Below the pieces are notes generated by a model. The model worked only from the letters and a program-made list of their open reading frames with translations, did no database searches and was not told where the DNA came from. Below, one piece after another: positions 1 through 7,075 of a stretch of DNA of 8,904 bases (its first letter is position 1; the number at the start of each line of letters is the position of its first letter). The DNA lies in NCBI GenBank assembly GCA_013815485.1, contig JACDGB010000049.1:1-8904 (forward strand), read 5' to 3'. Both the position numbers and the translations under genes were made by a program. The stretch is from Rubrobacter sp. (GTDB taxonomy: Bacteria; Actinomycetota; Rubrobacteria; Rubrobacterales; Rubrobacteraceae).

Positions 1-341
1 CCATCGAGGCGGTATCTGAGGCGCTGGCGCTTGGCTCGAAAGCGGGCGTTGCCCCGGCGATGATCCTGGACGTTCTCTCTGCTGGATCGGCTAACAACAG
101 GGTGATGGAGGTCAAGCGGAGAAACTTCCTGGAGCGTGACTTCGAGCCGGGCGGGAAAGTGGAGTTCCATCGCAAGGACTTGGGTATCGCGCTGGCGGCG
201 GCGAGGCAGTACGGGGTGGCTTTGCCGACTACGGCGATGGTAGACCAGATGCTTGGGGCACTGGAGACGAAAGGACGCGGCGGCTGGGACCACTCGGCGC
301 TCCTCTCCCTGGTCGAAGAGTTGTCCGGCAGGAAAGATTAG
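1..341 (+). CDS. 3-hydroxyisobutyrate dehydrogenase / tartronate semialdehyde reductase family, C-terminal part (5' end outside window)
   Basis: The reading frame is open from base 3 to the TAG at 339-341 and gives 112 residues with no start, so only the C-terminal helical domain is present. It reads EALALGSKAGVAPAMILDVL, then SAGSANN, and later FHRKDLGIALAAARQYGV. The F-x-x-KDL element followed by a short helix and 'LPTT' is typical of the all-helical dimerisation domain of the beta-hydroxyacid dehydrogenase family (GarR, MmsB, GlxR). Those enzymes reduce or oxidise 3-hydroxy acids with NAD(P). The Rossmann domain and the catalytic lysine lie to the left, so the substrate (3-hydroxyisobutyrate, tartronate semialdehyde or another) cannot be decided. 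The next gene begins eight bases after the stop, which suggests co-transcription. The family call is confident; the exact enzyme is not. Confidence 0.85.
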   Translation, partial: IEAVSEALALGSKAGVAPAMILDVLSAGSANNRVMEVKRRNFLERDFEPGGKVEFHRKDLGIALAAARQYGVALPTTAMVDQMLGALETKGRGGWDHSALLSLVEELSGRKD

Positions 342-349
342 GAAGGCAC

Positions 350-1057
350 CTGAGCGCGCCCCTCGTCCATCCAGATACTAGAACGGCGCGGTGGGTCCAG
401 GCCGGTCTCATCCTGTGCGTCGCGGCGGCGTTCGGGCTGCTGTATCTGCTATGGGCAGAGTTCCGGATCGAGGTGAACCGGGCACTTGGCATCCTGGGGC
501 GCGGGGACGTGGCGGGGTTGCGGGAGTACATCCTATCGTTCGGAGCGTGGGCGCCCGTGGCGTCGAGCCTTTTGATGGTATTGCAGGCTCTGGCGGCGCC
601 GCTGCCCTCGTTCCTCATCACCTTCGCCAACGGGCTGGCGTTCGGGGTGTTGTGGGGCTGGGCGTTGAGCGTGTTTGGGCACGCGCTGGCGGCTGCTGCG
701 TGCTTCTGGATCTCCCGTTCCCTCGGGAGGGTCCCGGTGGAGGCCCTGATCGGCAAGGCCGGCCTGGAATCCGCCGACCGCTGGTTCGCCCGGTGGGGAC
801 TGTATGCCGTGTTCCTGGCCCGGCTCGTGCCCGGCGTCTCCTTCGACATCGTCTCCTACGCCGCCGGTCTCACCCAGATGGGGTTCCGCAGCTTCATCCT
901 GGCCTCGGCCCTCGGCATCGTCCCGCAGACCCTCGTCTACTCATTCCTCGGACAACGCGCCCCCGAATACATCTGGGCGTTCCTCGTCTTCTCGGCGGTT
1001 GCCGTCTGCTCCGCGGTCGTCACCATCGCCGTCCGGCGCGGGAAGAACACCCCCTGA
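350..1057 (+). CDS. TVP38/TMEM64 family (DedA-like, SNARE-associated) integral membrane protein
   Basis: The product is a multi-pass inner-membrane protein of about 235 residues. The first conventional start in frame is GTG 473, giving 194 residues. The frame stays open upstream to 342 and encodes a hydrophobic segment (AGLILCVAAAFGLLYLLW, residues about 18-35), as expected for the N-terminal membrane helix of this family. I therefore prefer CTG 350, which lies three bases after GGAAGG (341-346); no ATG, GTG or TTG occurs in frame between 342 and 473. Family marks are SFGAWAPVASSLLMVLQALA, then FANGLAFGVLWGW, and the re-entrant core FLARLVPGVSFDIVSYAAGL (about residues 155-174). After it come a Phe/Arg-rich loop, two more hydrophobic stretches and a basic tail (RRGKNTP). 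Relatives of this superfamily act in lipid (undecaprenyl phosphate or phospholipid) movement across the membrane. A specific substrate here is unknown. The start is uncertain; the family is not. Confidence 0.85.
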   Translation: MSAPLVHPDTRTARWVQAGLILCVAAAFGLLYLLWAEFRIEVNRALGILGRGDVAGLREYILSFGAWAPVASSLLMVLQALAAPLPSFLITFANGLAFGVLWGWALSVFGHALAAAACFWISRSLGRVPVEALIGKAGLESADRWFARWGLYAVFLARLVPGVSFDIVSYAAGLTQMGFRSFILASALGIVPQTLVYSFLGQRAPEYIWAFLVFSAVAVCSAVVTIAVRRGKNTP

Positions 1058-1078
1058 ACAAACTAAGATGGCTCGAAC

Positions 1079-1966
1079 TTACCGGCCGCCGATCTTCCTC
1101 ACGACCCGCGACGCCTGCTCCAATCCACGTCGCAAAGAAGTGCCAGTAGCGTCATCCAAGAGCCACGAGGCGAGGAACGCGGCGCAGAACGCATCGCCGG
1201 CCCCCGTCGTGTCAACCACCCGCGCCGGAACCGCCGGGAGGCGCAAGAACGGTTCGTCCTCTCCTGCGTACGCCGCGCCATCCGCGCCCAGCTTGAGCGC
1301 GACGCCGGAGTAGTTTTCTCGAAGTGTCTCGACGATGGACTCCGGGTCTGTGACGCCCGCGAGCAACGCGCCTTCTTCCAGGTTCGGGAAGATTAGGGCG
1401 GCGCCGGAGGTCCATTTCAAGAACTGTTCAGCGCCGATCTCTTTCAGGACGGCGACGGATGATGGGTCCACGGAGACCGTCATGTTCTTATCACAGGCTC
1501 GGTTCATGGCTTCGATGACGGTCTTGCGGGAATCAGGGTGGGAGAAGCCATAGCCGGAGAGGTGGAGGTGGCGTCCGCTTTGGAAGAGGTTATCGGGCAT
1601 GTCTTCGGGGCGCAGGCGTTGGCTGGCGGCGCGGTCGGTGATCATGGTCCGCTCCCCGGCTTCGTCCACGAGAACGACGACCTTTCCAGTCGGCGCGGAA
1701 GGGTCCTCCGCAAGACGTGGGATCACGCCCTCGCCCTCCAGTTCTTCCGTCAGGGAACGTCCGATGACATCCCGCCCGATCTTCCCCACGAAGTGCGTCT
1801 CGACGCCGAGCCGGGCGAGCCAGACGGCCACGTTCGCGCTAGAACCCCCGGCCCGGACGCTGATGGCCGCGCGGGTGTCGGTGCCGCGGGCGATAGGTCC
1901 CCCGACTTCGGCCAGCACGTCGAGGAGGAGGTCCCCGATCACCACGACCGAAGATGTTTCGATCAA
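1079..1966 (-). CDS. psuK: PfkB family sugar kinase, probable pseudouridine kinase
   Basis: This is a cytoplasmic ribokinase-fold kinase of 295 residues, normal for the family. The N-terminal PfkB signature is [16 protein letters not shown] followed by [10 protein letters not shown]. The C-terminal signature [18 protein letters not shown] includes the anion-hole glycines and the catalytic base Asp258. The sequence alone only says PfkB sugar kinase. The pseudouridine assignment comes from the upstream psuG, whose TGA overlaps this gene's TTG start (TTGA at 1966-1963), so translation is probably coupled. The predicted reaction is ATP-dependent phosphorylation of pseudouridine to pseudouridine 5'-phosphate, the substrate of PsuG. 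The ribosome binding site is weak, which fits coupling. It is the last gene of the - strand string and meets the TVP38-like gene tail to tail with only 21 bases between stops. A ribokinase-like or other sugar kinase activity remains possible. Confidence 0.88.
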   Translation of the reverse strand: MIETSSVVVIGDLLLDVLAEVGGPIARGTDTRAAISVRAGGSSANVAVWLARLGVETHFVGKIGRDVIGRSLTEELEGEGVIPRLAEDPSAPTGKVVVLVDEAGERTMITDRAASQRLRPEDMPDNLFQSGRHLHLSGYGFSHPDSRKTVIEAMNRACDKNMTVSVDPSSVAVLKEIGAEQFLKWTSGAALIFPNLEEGALLAGVTDPESIVETLRENYSGVALKLGADGAAYAGEDEPFLRLPAVPARVVDTTGAGDAFCAAFLASWLLDDATGTSLRRGLEQASRVVRKIGGR

Positions 1967-2895
1967 CGCTCGTGTATTGTCGACAAGGCAATGGCGATGC
2001 GAGCCGCCAGCCGTGCGTTGTTGAGGACGATCCGCTCGTTCACCCGCAGGCTCTCGCCGCCCGTCGTCTCCCGGAAACGCTCCAGCAGGAACGGCGTGAC
2101 GTCCTTCCCCTTGACGCCGCAGCGTTCCAGTTCTCCGAGCGCATCCGCGAGCGCGCGGTCGTGGAGATCCGGGTCCAGTTGCTCCGCCTCGGGGATCGGG
2201 TTAGCTATGACGAGCCCACATCCTTCCTGACCGATGGACCGGACAGCAGCGACGAGCCGGGCGGCCTCTTCCTCGCTCTCGACGCTCCAGTCCAGCGGGC
2301 TGCCCGAGTCCGTGAGGTAGAAGCCAGGGAAACACCGGGCGCGAAAACCTGCCACCGGGACGCCGAGGGTCTCGAGTTGCTCCAGCGTGGCGGGTACGTC
2401 CAGGATGGACTTGACGCCGGAGCATACGACGGCCACCGGCGTCCGGGCGAGGGCCGCGAGGTCCGCCGAGACGTCCCAGGAATCGCGCGCCCCCCTGTGG
2501 ACACCTCCGATACCCCCCGTGGCGAAGAGCGATATCCCGGCGCGGGCCGCCAGGTGGGCAGTCGCCGCGACCGTCGTGGCCCCGTGGCAGCCCTTCGCTA
2601 CCGCGAACGGCAAATCCCTCACCGAGAGCTTTGGGACGCCTCCGGAGGCCAGCAACTCCAGATCCGCCGCGTCGAGTCCGGCTTTTGGCAGGCCCTCGAT
2701 CACCGCGATGGTGGCCGGGACAGCGCGTTCCTGGCGAACTATATCCTCTGCCTCGCGGGCCAGGTCCAGGTTATTCGGATGAGGCAGGCCGTGTGAGATC
2801 AGGGTAGATTCCAGCGCGACGACCGGCCCGCCACGCCGGAGCGCATCCTCTACTTCCGGTGAGATCTTCACGCCCGCCCTCACATCAGTGTTCAC
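1963..2895 (-). CDS. psuG: Pseudouridine-5'-phosphate glycosidase
   Basis: The enzyme (310 residues) reversibly splits pseudouridine 5'-phosphate into uracil and ribose 5-phosphate by breaking the C-C glycosidic bond; it is cytoplasmic and metal-dependent. Motifs of the PsuG/IndA family are all present: [18 protein letters not shown] near the N-terminus (Glu29), [18 protein letters not shown] (Lys89), and [20 protein letters not shown], with Asp145 just after it. [11 protein letters not shown] follows with Lys162, which aligns with the ribose Schiff-base lysine known in the E. coli enzyme. Near the C-terminus, [10 protein letters not shown] and [19 protein letters not shown] are also classic. 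Residue roles are carried over from the E. coli enzyme from memory. The start is GTG 2895 because a TGA lies five codons upstream; a second GTG follows four codons later and no strong ribosome binding site decides between them. The gene lies 65 bases after App1 and overlaps psuK. Confidence 0.96.
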   Translation of the reverse strand: MNTDVRAGVKISPEVEDALRRGGPVVALESTLISHGLPHPNNLDLAREAEDIVRQERAVPATIAVIEGLPKAGLDAADLELLASGGVPKLSVRDLPFAVAKGCHGATTVAATAHLAARAGISLFATGGIGGVHRGARDSWDVSADLAALARTPVAVVCSGVKSILDVPATLEQLETLGVPVAGFRARCFPGFYLTDSGSPLDWSVESEEEAARLVAAVRSIGQEGCGLVIANPIPEAEQLDPDLHDRALADALGELERCGVKGKDVTPFLLERFRETTGGESLRVNERIVLNNARLAARIAIALSTIHER

Positions 2896-2960
2896 GAACA
2901 GCGATAGTCATGTCATTTCCGACTCCCGGCGGTTCGCGGAACGCTCACTACGAACCACCA

Positions 2961-4121
2961 TCAAGTAGTCTCCCACGGCAACAGCGCGGCTCGCGCATCC
3001 GCCTTCTTGCCTTCACGAACCGCTGGCAGAGCCGCGGCGTCTATGAGGCCGGTGGACGCCGCGTGTTCGGCCGCCTCGACTGTATCGTCCACGAGCAGCA
3101 TCGGCACGCCGAGGGCGCGCACTTCTTCCGCGATCTTCCGAACGATCCCGGACCTTCCCTCGCGTTTTACGTCCCGGATGTAGACGGCGAGGATACGTTC
3201 CGGGTACTCTTTCGTGATCTGGGCGTAGGCTTCCGCGTCTTCCTGGCCGGAGTCACCGACGAGCACGAAGGAGAGATCAGCGTGCGCGTCCATGAGATCA
3301 CGTATCACCCCGAGCTTGTGCCGCTGGTGGTCCATGCCGCGCAGCACGTCCTTGAGTCCTCCCCAATCTCTCAAGAAGATGGGGCCGGCGGGGATGCCCT
3401 GTAACTCCAGAAAATCCTCAAGCAAATCGTAGAGGTTCCACGGGCCGGTGGAGACGTAGAAGATCGGGTTTCTCTCGCGTCCCGACCCCGAGCGCAACGC
3501 TCGATAAAAAGCGGCCACGCCCTCGAAGGGCAGGCGGGTGTGCGCGTTGGAGAACAGGAGCAGTCGCAGCATCGTCAAGAGGCTCGTGACCTCGCTGCGG
3601 AGTATGGTGTCGTCTATGTCGCTGATGACGCCGAACGACGCTCCCCCCTGACCCCGCGCCGGAACCATGAACCGTCCCGTCGTTTTGACCTCGTCCTGAT
3701 CTTTGGCCTTCGGCCAAAGCAGTTCCAAGTCTACATCGTGCCATTCCTTGTCTCCTGGCGCGGGCTCCCGAGGTTCGATGCGCGCCTCGAAGAAGCCCTC
3801 GTCGTTGGCTACCACCACGCGCCCGGCGCCCCCAAAACTCACCCGCACGCGGGCACCGGGCACTTCGGCGCTCAGGAACCGGCGGGTCATCGCCCGAAGA
3901 TTCCGCAATCGGCTATCGTGGATGGATGGCTCGAAGATCATCTGCTCCTCGAGCACGCGGCCCACCACGCGCACCTCCCCAGGAATGCCATGCCCCCGAT
4001 ATGGCATGATGTAAACAGGGCCAAGCAGCCCGTGACGCACCTTCAGGAAGAGCTTCACCCGGTCGAAAGAGGCCTCGGTGCCTTCGACCAGCCTCAGAGC
4101 CCGCTTTCGCCAGAGGTCCAT
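2961..4121 (-). CDS. App1-like (DUF2183) HAD-type phosphatase, predicted phosphatidate phosphatase
   Basis: This protein of 386 residues has no signal peptide or clear membrane helix. Counting from the alternative TTG at 4124, one codon upstream, the N-terminal half (about 1-150) is a beta-rich accessory region with GHGIPGEVRVVGRVLEEQ. The catalytic HAD core follows: FGVISDIDDTILRSEV gives the DxDxT motif (Asp169 nucleophile, Asp171, Thr173), and FYVSTGPWNLYDLL supplies motif II (Ser225). HQRHKLGVI supplies the motif III lysine (Lys270) and FVLVGDSGQEDAEAYAQI the acidic motif IV (Asp291, Asp296). This order and the STGPWNLY and DSGQED wording match the App1 family, named for yeast phosphatidate phosphatase 1. 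Bacterial members are little studied, so the substrate is inference. I chose ATG 4121 because it forms a TGATG junction with the preceding aldolase remnant. The gene stands between dead sugar genes and psuGK. Confidence 0.9.
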   Translation of the reverse strand: MDLWRKRALRLVEGTEASFDRVKLFLKVRHGLLGPVYIMPYRGHGIPGEVRVVGRVLEEQMIFEPSIHDSRLRNLRAMTRRFLSAEVPGARVRVSFGGAGRVVVANDEGFFEARIEPREPAPGDKEWHDVDLELLWPKAKDQDEVKTTGRFMVPARGQGGASFGVISDIDDTILRSEVTSLLTMLRLLLFSNAHTRLPFEGVAAFYRALRSGSGRERNPIFYVSTGPWNLYDLLEDFLELQGIPAGPIFLRDWGGLKDVLRGMDHQRHKLGVIRDLMDAHADLSFVLVGDSGQEDAEAYAQITKEYPERILAVYIRDVKREGRSGIVRKIAEEVRALGVPMLLVDDTVEAAEHAASTGLIDAAALPAVREGKKADARAALLPWETT

Positions 4122-4471
4122 CAACGGGCCGCGTCCGAGACGATTTTAGGCTGGCCGTGGTCCGTGATTCTGGCCGGCGCCTCAAACATCTGCTCCGGCA
4201 TCAGGATTACGGGCTCGCCGGATCTCCGGGCGCGGTAGATGGGGGTGTACGTCAGGGCCTCGCTAAATGGGGCGAAAGGGTCGTCGAGGTCAACGAGGGC
4301 CACGTCTTCGGGCGCCATCTTCGCGTGGTCGAGTCCGGTCGGCATGACGAGGACATTGCTGTACGGGGCACTGACGTTCCCGACCACGAGTCCCGACGCG
4401 GCCATCCGGCGTGGGATCCGGCCCTCCGGCTCCCGCAACCTATGGAACTCTTCGTCTGGATTCCGGATCAA
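4121..4471 (-). pseudogene. Class II aldolase (fuculose-phosphate aldolase type) with a large internal deletion
   Basis: A strong AGGAGG (4481-4476) precedes the TTG start at 4471, and the frame runs 116 residues to a TGA that overlaps the App1 start. The first part reads RRMAASGLVVGNVSA, then NVLVMPTGLDHAKMAPEDVA and LVDLDD, the N-terminal nucleotide-fold segment of class II aldolase/adducin enzymes. Those normally show GTSGNVSxR and TPSG...PEDLVLVD. The last part, IYRARRSGEPVILMPEQM followed by DHGQPK, resembles the end of fuculose-phosphate aldolases. What lies between in intact enzymes (roughly 100 residues, with the metal-binding His-x-His pair and catalytic Glu) is missing, as is the TSG/TAG before NVS. 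Usual family length is about 210-250 residues. The product cannot be an active aldolase, although the frame is still open and may be translated. The family is recognised from motifs only; the exact sugar is inference. Confidence 0.7.
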
Positions 4472-4490
4472 CCAACCTCCTGTCCGTGAA

Positions 4491-4614
4491 CTACTCTCCA
4501 GGATAAGCGTACTCGAACCCGCCGTCCACGTTGAGGACTTCGCCGGCACGCCTAGATGAACGCCGCCTCCACCACATCATAGGAGATCCAGTTGACCCCT
4601 TCTGCGTTCGCCAT
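4491..4614 (-). pseudogene. C-terminal remnant of a short-chain dehydrogenase/reductase (SDR)
   Basis: Read from 4547 to the TAG at 4493-4491, the - strand gives AGEVLNVDGGFEYAYPGE. This is the characteristic SDR C-terminus (usually 'ITGxVLNVDGGxxxGY'). Just upstream in another frame, ATG 4614 to the TAG at 4554-4552 gives a peptide ending WISYDVVEAAFI, which could be the preceding 'FLASDEAAFI' segment. Joining the two needs a frameshift of a few bases at about 4550-4556, where a stop codon now sits. Nothing of the Rossmann fold or the Tyr-x-x-x-Lys site is left. The fragment ends 20 bases before the start of the aldolase remnant and right before its ribosome binding site, so the two were probably neighbours in one operon. 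The tail match is good; the upstream part is tentative. Confidence 0.55.
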
Positions 4615-4670
4615 GCGGACCTCAAGCTCTTTTCGACTCCCACCTCGCGAAAACGAAAGCCACGAACTCT

Positions 4671-4748
4671 TCATCCGGATTCCGCGTCAGGCGTCCATTC
4701 ACCGGCCCACATGAAAGCGCAGCCCCGATACGTGGTCTCCATCGTCAT
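4671..4748 (-). CDS. Possible 25-residue reading frame overlapping the galK stop; perhaps the start of a broken small gene
   Basis: An ATG at 4748 overlaps the galK TGA (ATGA), the usual arrangement for translational coupling. The frame (METTYRGCAFMWAGEW and a few more residues) ends after 25 codons at the TGA 4673-4671. In the next frame, open across the same place, residues RNPDEEFVAFVFARWESKRA run to a TGA at 4624-4622 and look more protein-like than chance. One reading is a small gene of about 40-45 codons split by a frameshift near 4684-4700. The other is that neither peptide is made. I recognise no family. Confidence 0.3.
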   Translation of the reverse strand: MTMETTYRGCAFMWAGEWTPDAESG

Positions 4749-5881
4749 GCGCGCTTCCTTCCATCGTGGCTCGTCACCACCTCCGCCCCGGCTGCCGGAA
4801 AGAATTCGTAGAATTCTGGTTCCCGGAAGCCGCGCCGCGCAAAGTTCTGGCGGACGCTTTCGGAGAGGTCCTCTACATCGCCCGCGTCCACGATGGCGAT
4901 GGCGCAGCCGCCGAAGCCGGCGCCGGTGAGACGAGCGCCCGGAGCTTCAGCCTCTTTCGCAACCTCCACGAAAGTGTCGAGCTCGGGGATGGAGATCTCG
5001 AAGTCCTCGCGCATGGAGCGGTGGGATTCATACATCAGGCGGCCAAAAGCGGCGAAGTCGTCCTCTCGCAACGTCCGTACTGCCTCGAGTACACGAGCAT
5101 TCTCGGTGATGATGTGACGGGCGCGGCGAAGCTCGACGCCGGAGAGACGGTCGAGGTCTCCTTCGTCCGCGTCCCGCAACTCTTCCACGCCGAGTGTCCT
5201 GGCCGCGCTCTCGCACTGCTCGCGGCGCTCGGCGTAGCCGGTATCGGCGAGGCCACGCTCCACGCCGGTGTCGCAGACGAGGAGGGTTAGACCCTCGCTC
5301 GCAAGGTCGAGCGGGACGCTCTCGGCCTCCAGCGAGCGGCAGTCCACGAGCAATGCCGCCCCCGCCTCGCACAGGAGTGAGGCGTACTGGTCCATGATGC
5401 CGGACGGCACCCCGACGTACTCGTTCTCCGCCCGTTGGCACAGGAGAGCGAAGTCTTTCCTGGAAAGTTCGATCCCAAAGAGCCTGCCCAGCGCGAGCGC
5501 GGTCGCCGCCTCGATGGCGGCGCTGGAGGAGAGCCCGGCGCCCGGTGGCACGTCCCCGGCGAAGGCGGCCCGAAAGGCGCCGATCTCGTTTCCCGACCCC
5601 TCGAAAGCCCAGACGACGCCGCGAGGGTAGTCGGCCCAGGAACCGTCATGCGCTTCGGAGCGGCGGCTCGGGCCGAAGTTCTCGGAGAAAAGTTCGTCGC
5701 CTCCCTGCCCGGCGGCGACGGCAACGCGGCGGTCCACGGCGCACGGCAGCACGAACCCGCCGTTGTAGTCGGTGTGCTCCCCGATCAGATTCACCCGCCC
5801 CGGCGCGCTGGCGACTATCTCGGGCTCCTGTCCGAGCCGGTCGGTGTACGCCTCCACCGCCCGGCGCTCCGTCTCCCGCAT
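4745..5881 (-). CDS. galK: Galactokinase
   Basis: This GHMP-family kinase phosphorylates alpha-D-galactose at C1 with ATP, the first phosphorylation step of the Leloir pathway, in the cytoplasm. At 378 residues it is a usual bacterial length. Three signatures stand in order. The galactokinase motif APGRVNLIGEHTDYNGG covers residues 26-42. The GHMP ATP-binding motif PPGAGLSSSAA covers 112-122. The C-terminal motif LTGAGFGGCA covers 318-327. The catalytic aspartate is Asp164 in VPSGIMDQYAS. The ATG at 5881 is three bases after the galT stop, so the two genes form a tight pair. The C-terminus (SHDGRKRA) runs into a possible small overlapping frame. I see no missing residue, and the gene appears intact despite the decayed DNA that follows. 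Confidence 0.97.
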   Translation of the reverse strand: MRETERRAVEAYTDRLGQEPEIVASAPGRVNLIGEHTDYNGGFVLPCAVDRRVAVAAGQGGDELFSENFGPSRRSEAHDGSWADYPRGVVWAFEGSGNEIGAFRAAFAGDVPPGAGLSSSAAIEAATALALGRLFGIELSRKDFALLCQRAENEYVGVPSGIMDQYASLLCEAGAALLVDCRSLEAESVPLDLASEGLTLLVCDTGVERGLADTGYAERREQCESAARTLGVEELRDADEGDLDRLSGVELRRARHIITENARVLEAVRTLREDDFAAFGRLMYESHRSMREDFEISIPELDTFVEVAKEAEAPGARLTGAGFGGCAIAIVDAGDVEDLSESVRQNFARRGFREPEFYEFFPAAGAEVVTSHDGRKRA

Positions 5882-5884
5882 GGC

Positions 5885-6871
5885 TTACGTGCTCGTTCTC
5901 ACGGCGGCTTCACGGAGCTTCTGTGCCGTGGCCTCTGGCAAATCGTCCACCACAAACACCCCGGCCCCGGTCTCGCTTCCGGCCAGGTACTTGAGCTTCT
6001 CAGCCGTGCGGTTGACCGGGTAGAACTCGATGTGGAAATGCGCGACTCCCTCGTGGTCTTTCCCATCCGTCGGTGCCTGGTGCATGACCATCATGTACGG
6101 CAAGGACTTGTCGAAGAGCACATCGTAAACGGCGAGTACCCGTTTGAGTACGCGGGCTAGATCCCGGCGCTCATCGCCATTCAGATCCGCGATACACGGC
6201 ATGCACCGGTGCGCGTAGAGGTGGACTTCGTAAGGAAATCTTGCATAAAAAGGGACGAAGGCGGCGAAGTGTTCGCCCTTCTCCACCAATCGGCGTCCAT
6301 CGGAGAACTCCCCGGAGAGCAGGTCACAGTGCAGACATCCGCCATGATCTTCCCTGTACTCCCTGGCCGATTCGAGTTCTCTCTTCGGGCGCGGGGGGAT
6401 GAATGGGTAAGCGTAGATCTGGCCGTGCGGGTGGCGCAGCGTCACCCCGATGGCCTCGCCCTTGTTCTCGAAGATGAACACGTAATCCACGAAGTCGAGG
6501 GCGCCCAGCTCCATGTAGCGGTCGGCCCACACTTCGATCAGGTTGCGGATGCAGCGTTCGCTGAGACCTGCGAGCGTGGCGTCGTGGTCGTCTGAGTAGA
6601 GGACGACTTCGCACACTCCGCGCCCCGGAGCCGTCGGGGCGAGGCTAGAGCCAGCCTCATCTGGCTCGGCGGCATCTGGCGAGAAGGAAGGGAACTTGTT
6701 CTCGAAGACGACGATGTCGTAGTGTTCGCGGGGAACCTCGGTGGGGAACCCGCCGGGCTTCGTGGGGCAAAGGGGGCAGTATTCCGCCGGAGGCAAGAAC
6801 GTGCGGTCCTGACGGTGGGTGGCGTAGGCGACCCACTCGCGGAGGTTCGGGTCCCACCGGAGTTGGTTCAT
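5885..6871 (-). CDS. galT: Galactose-1-phosphate uridylyltransferase
   Basis: The enzyme (328 residues, HIT superfamily) moves UMP from UDP-glucose to galactose-1-phosphate through a uridylyl-histidine intermediate. The active-site motif RHPHGQIYAYPF carries His147 and His149; His149 corresponds to the E. coli nucleophile. The zinc site expected from the E. coli enzyme is complete: Cys32 and Cys35 in EYCPLCPTKPGG, His96 in YSDDHDATL, and His147. The C-terminal half has MHQAPTDG (His264) and HFHIEFYP (His278, His280). The start MNQLRWDPNLREWVAYATHRQ matches the way these proteins normally begin. ATG 6871 has only a weak ribosome binding site. The gene follows a small 34-residue frame by 99 bases and is followed by galK after three. 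Confidence 0.97.
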   Translation of the reverse strand: MNQLRWDPNLREWVAYATHRQDRTFLPPAEYCPLCPTKPGGFPTEVPREHYDIVVFENKFPSFSPDAAEPDEAGSSLAPTAPGRGVCEVVLYSDDHDATLAGLSERCIRNLIEVWADRYMELGALDFVDYVFIFENKGEAIGVTLRHPHGQIYAYPFIPPRPKRELESAREYREDHGGCLHCDLLSGEFSDGRRLVEKGEHFAAFVPFYARFPYEVHLYAHRCMPCIADLNGDERRDLARVLKRVLAVYDVLFDKSLPYMMVMHQAPTDGKDHEGVAHFHIEFYPVNRTAEKLKYLAGSETGAGVFVVDDLPEATAQKLREAAVRTST

Positions 6872-6970
6872 GCGAGGCCCGCTTGATGACTTCGCCTCTG
6901 TTTCTGGCCGTGAGCCATGAGATCGGGAATCGGAGGTCGTGTTTTCACTTTGCGCCCTCCCGCGGCCGAC

Positions 6971-7075
6971 TCAATTCTTCGCCCCGATTCCGGATCCATC
7001 CTCCCCCTGTTCGTCCTCGAAGTCGTAGAAGATGATGTAGCGTCCGTCGTCTTTGGTCTCATGCTCTTTTCGCAA
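6971..7075 (-). CDS. Small acidic protein (34 residues) between the SSS remnant and galT
   Basis: A TTG at 7075 opens a frame of 34 codons to the TGA at 6973-6971; a TGA four codons upstream excludes an earlier start. It reads LRKEHETKDDGRYIIFYDFE, followed by an acidic, glycine-rich tail (DEQGEDGSGIG). The beginning alternates basic and acidic residues around a compact beta-like core GRYIIFYDFE. A GGAAGG lies about 12 bases upstream, a little far. The frame overlaps the end of the transporter remnant by 17 bases in a different register. From memory, similar peptides with a 'K-DDGR-x-I-I-x-Y' core occur beside galT in other high-GC actinobacteria, but I cannot check this. No function is known to me; a role in galactose metabolism would be a guess from position only. 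Confidence 0.55.
   Translation of the reverse strand: MRKEHETKDDGRYIIFYDFEDEQGEDGSGIGAKN

Noticed and set aside
229..849. A - strand frame antisense to the dehydrogenase end and the TVP38-like gene
   Set aside because: It has no family motif and is Arg/Pro/Ser-rich shadow translation of two convincing + strand genes.
1055..1081. Bidirectional terminator between the TVP38-like gene and psuK
   Set aside because: Only 21 bases separate the stops and I find no stem-loop there or a T-run.
1538..2796. Long + strand open frames antisense to psuK and psuG
   Set aside because: They are shadows of GC-rich codon use in the real - strand genes. They are rich in Arg/Ala/Gly, show no recognised motif, and lie fully inside two well-identified enzymes.
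2885..2911. An eight-codon upstream frame (MTIAVREH) overlapping the psuG start, as a leader peptide
   Set aside because: It has only a weak ribosome binding site, no attenuator-like codon run or hairpin, and is short enough to be chance.
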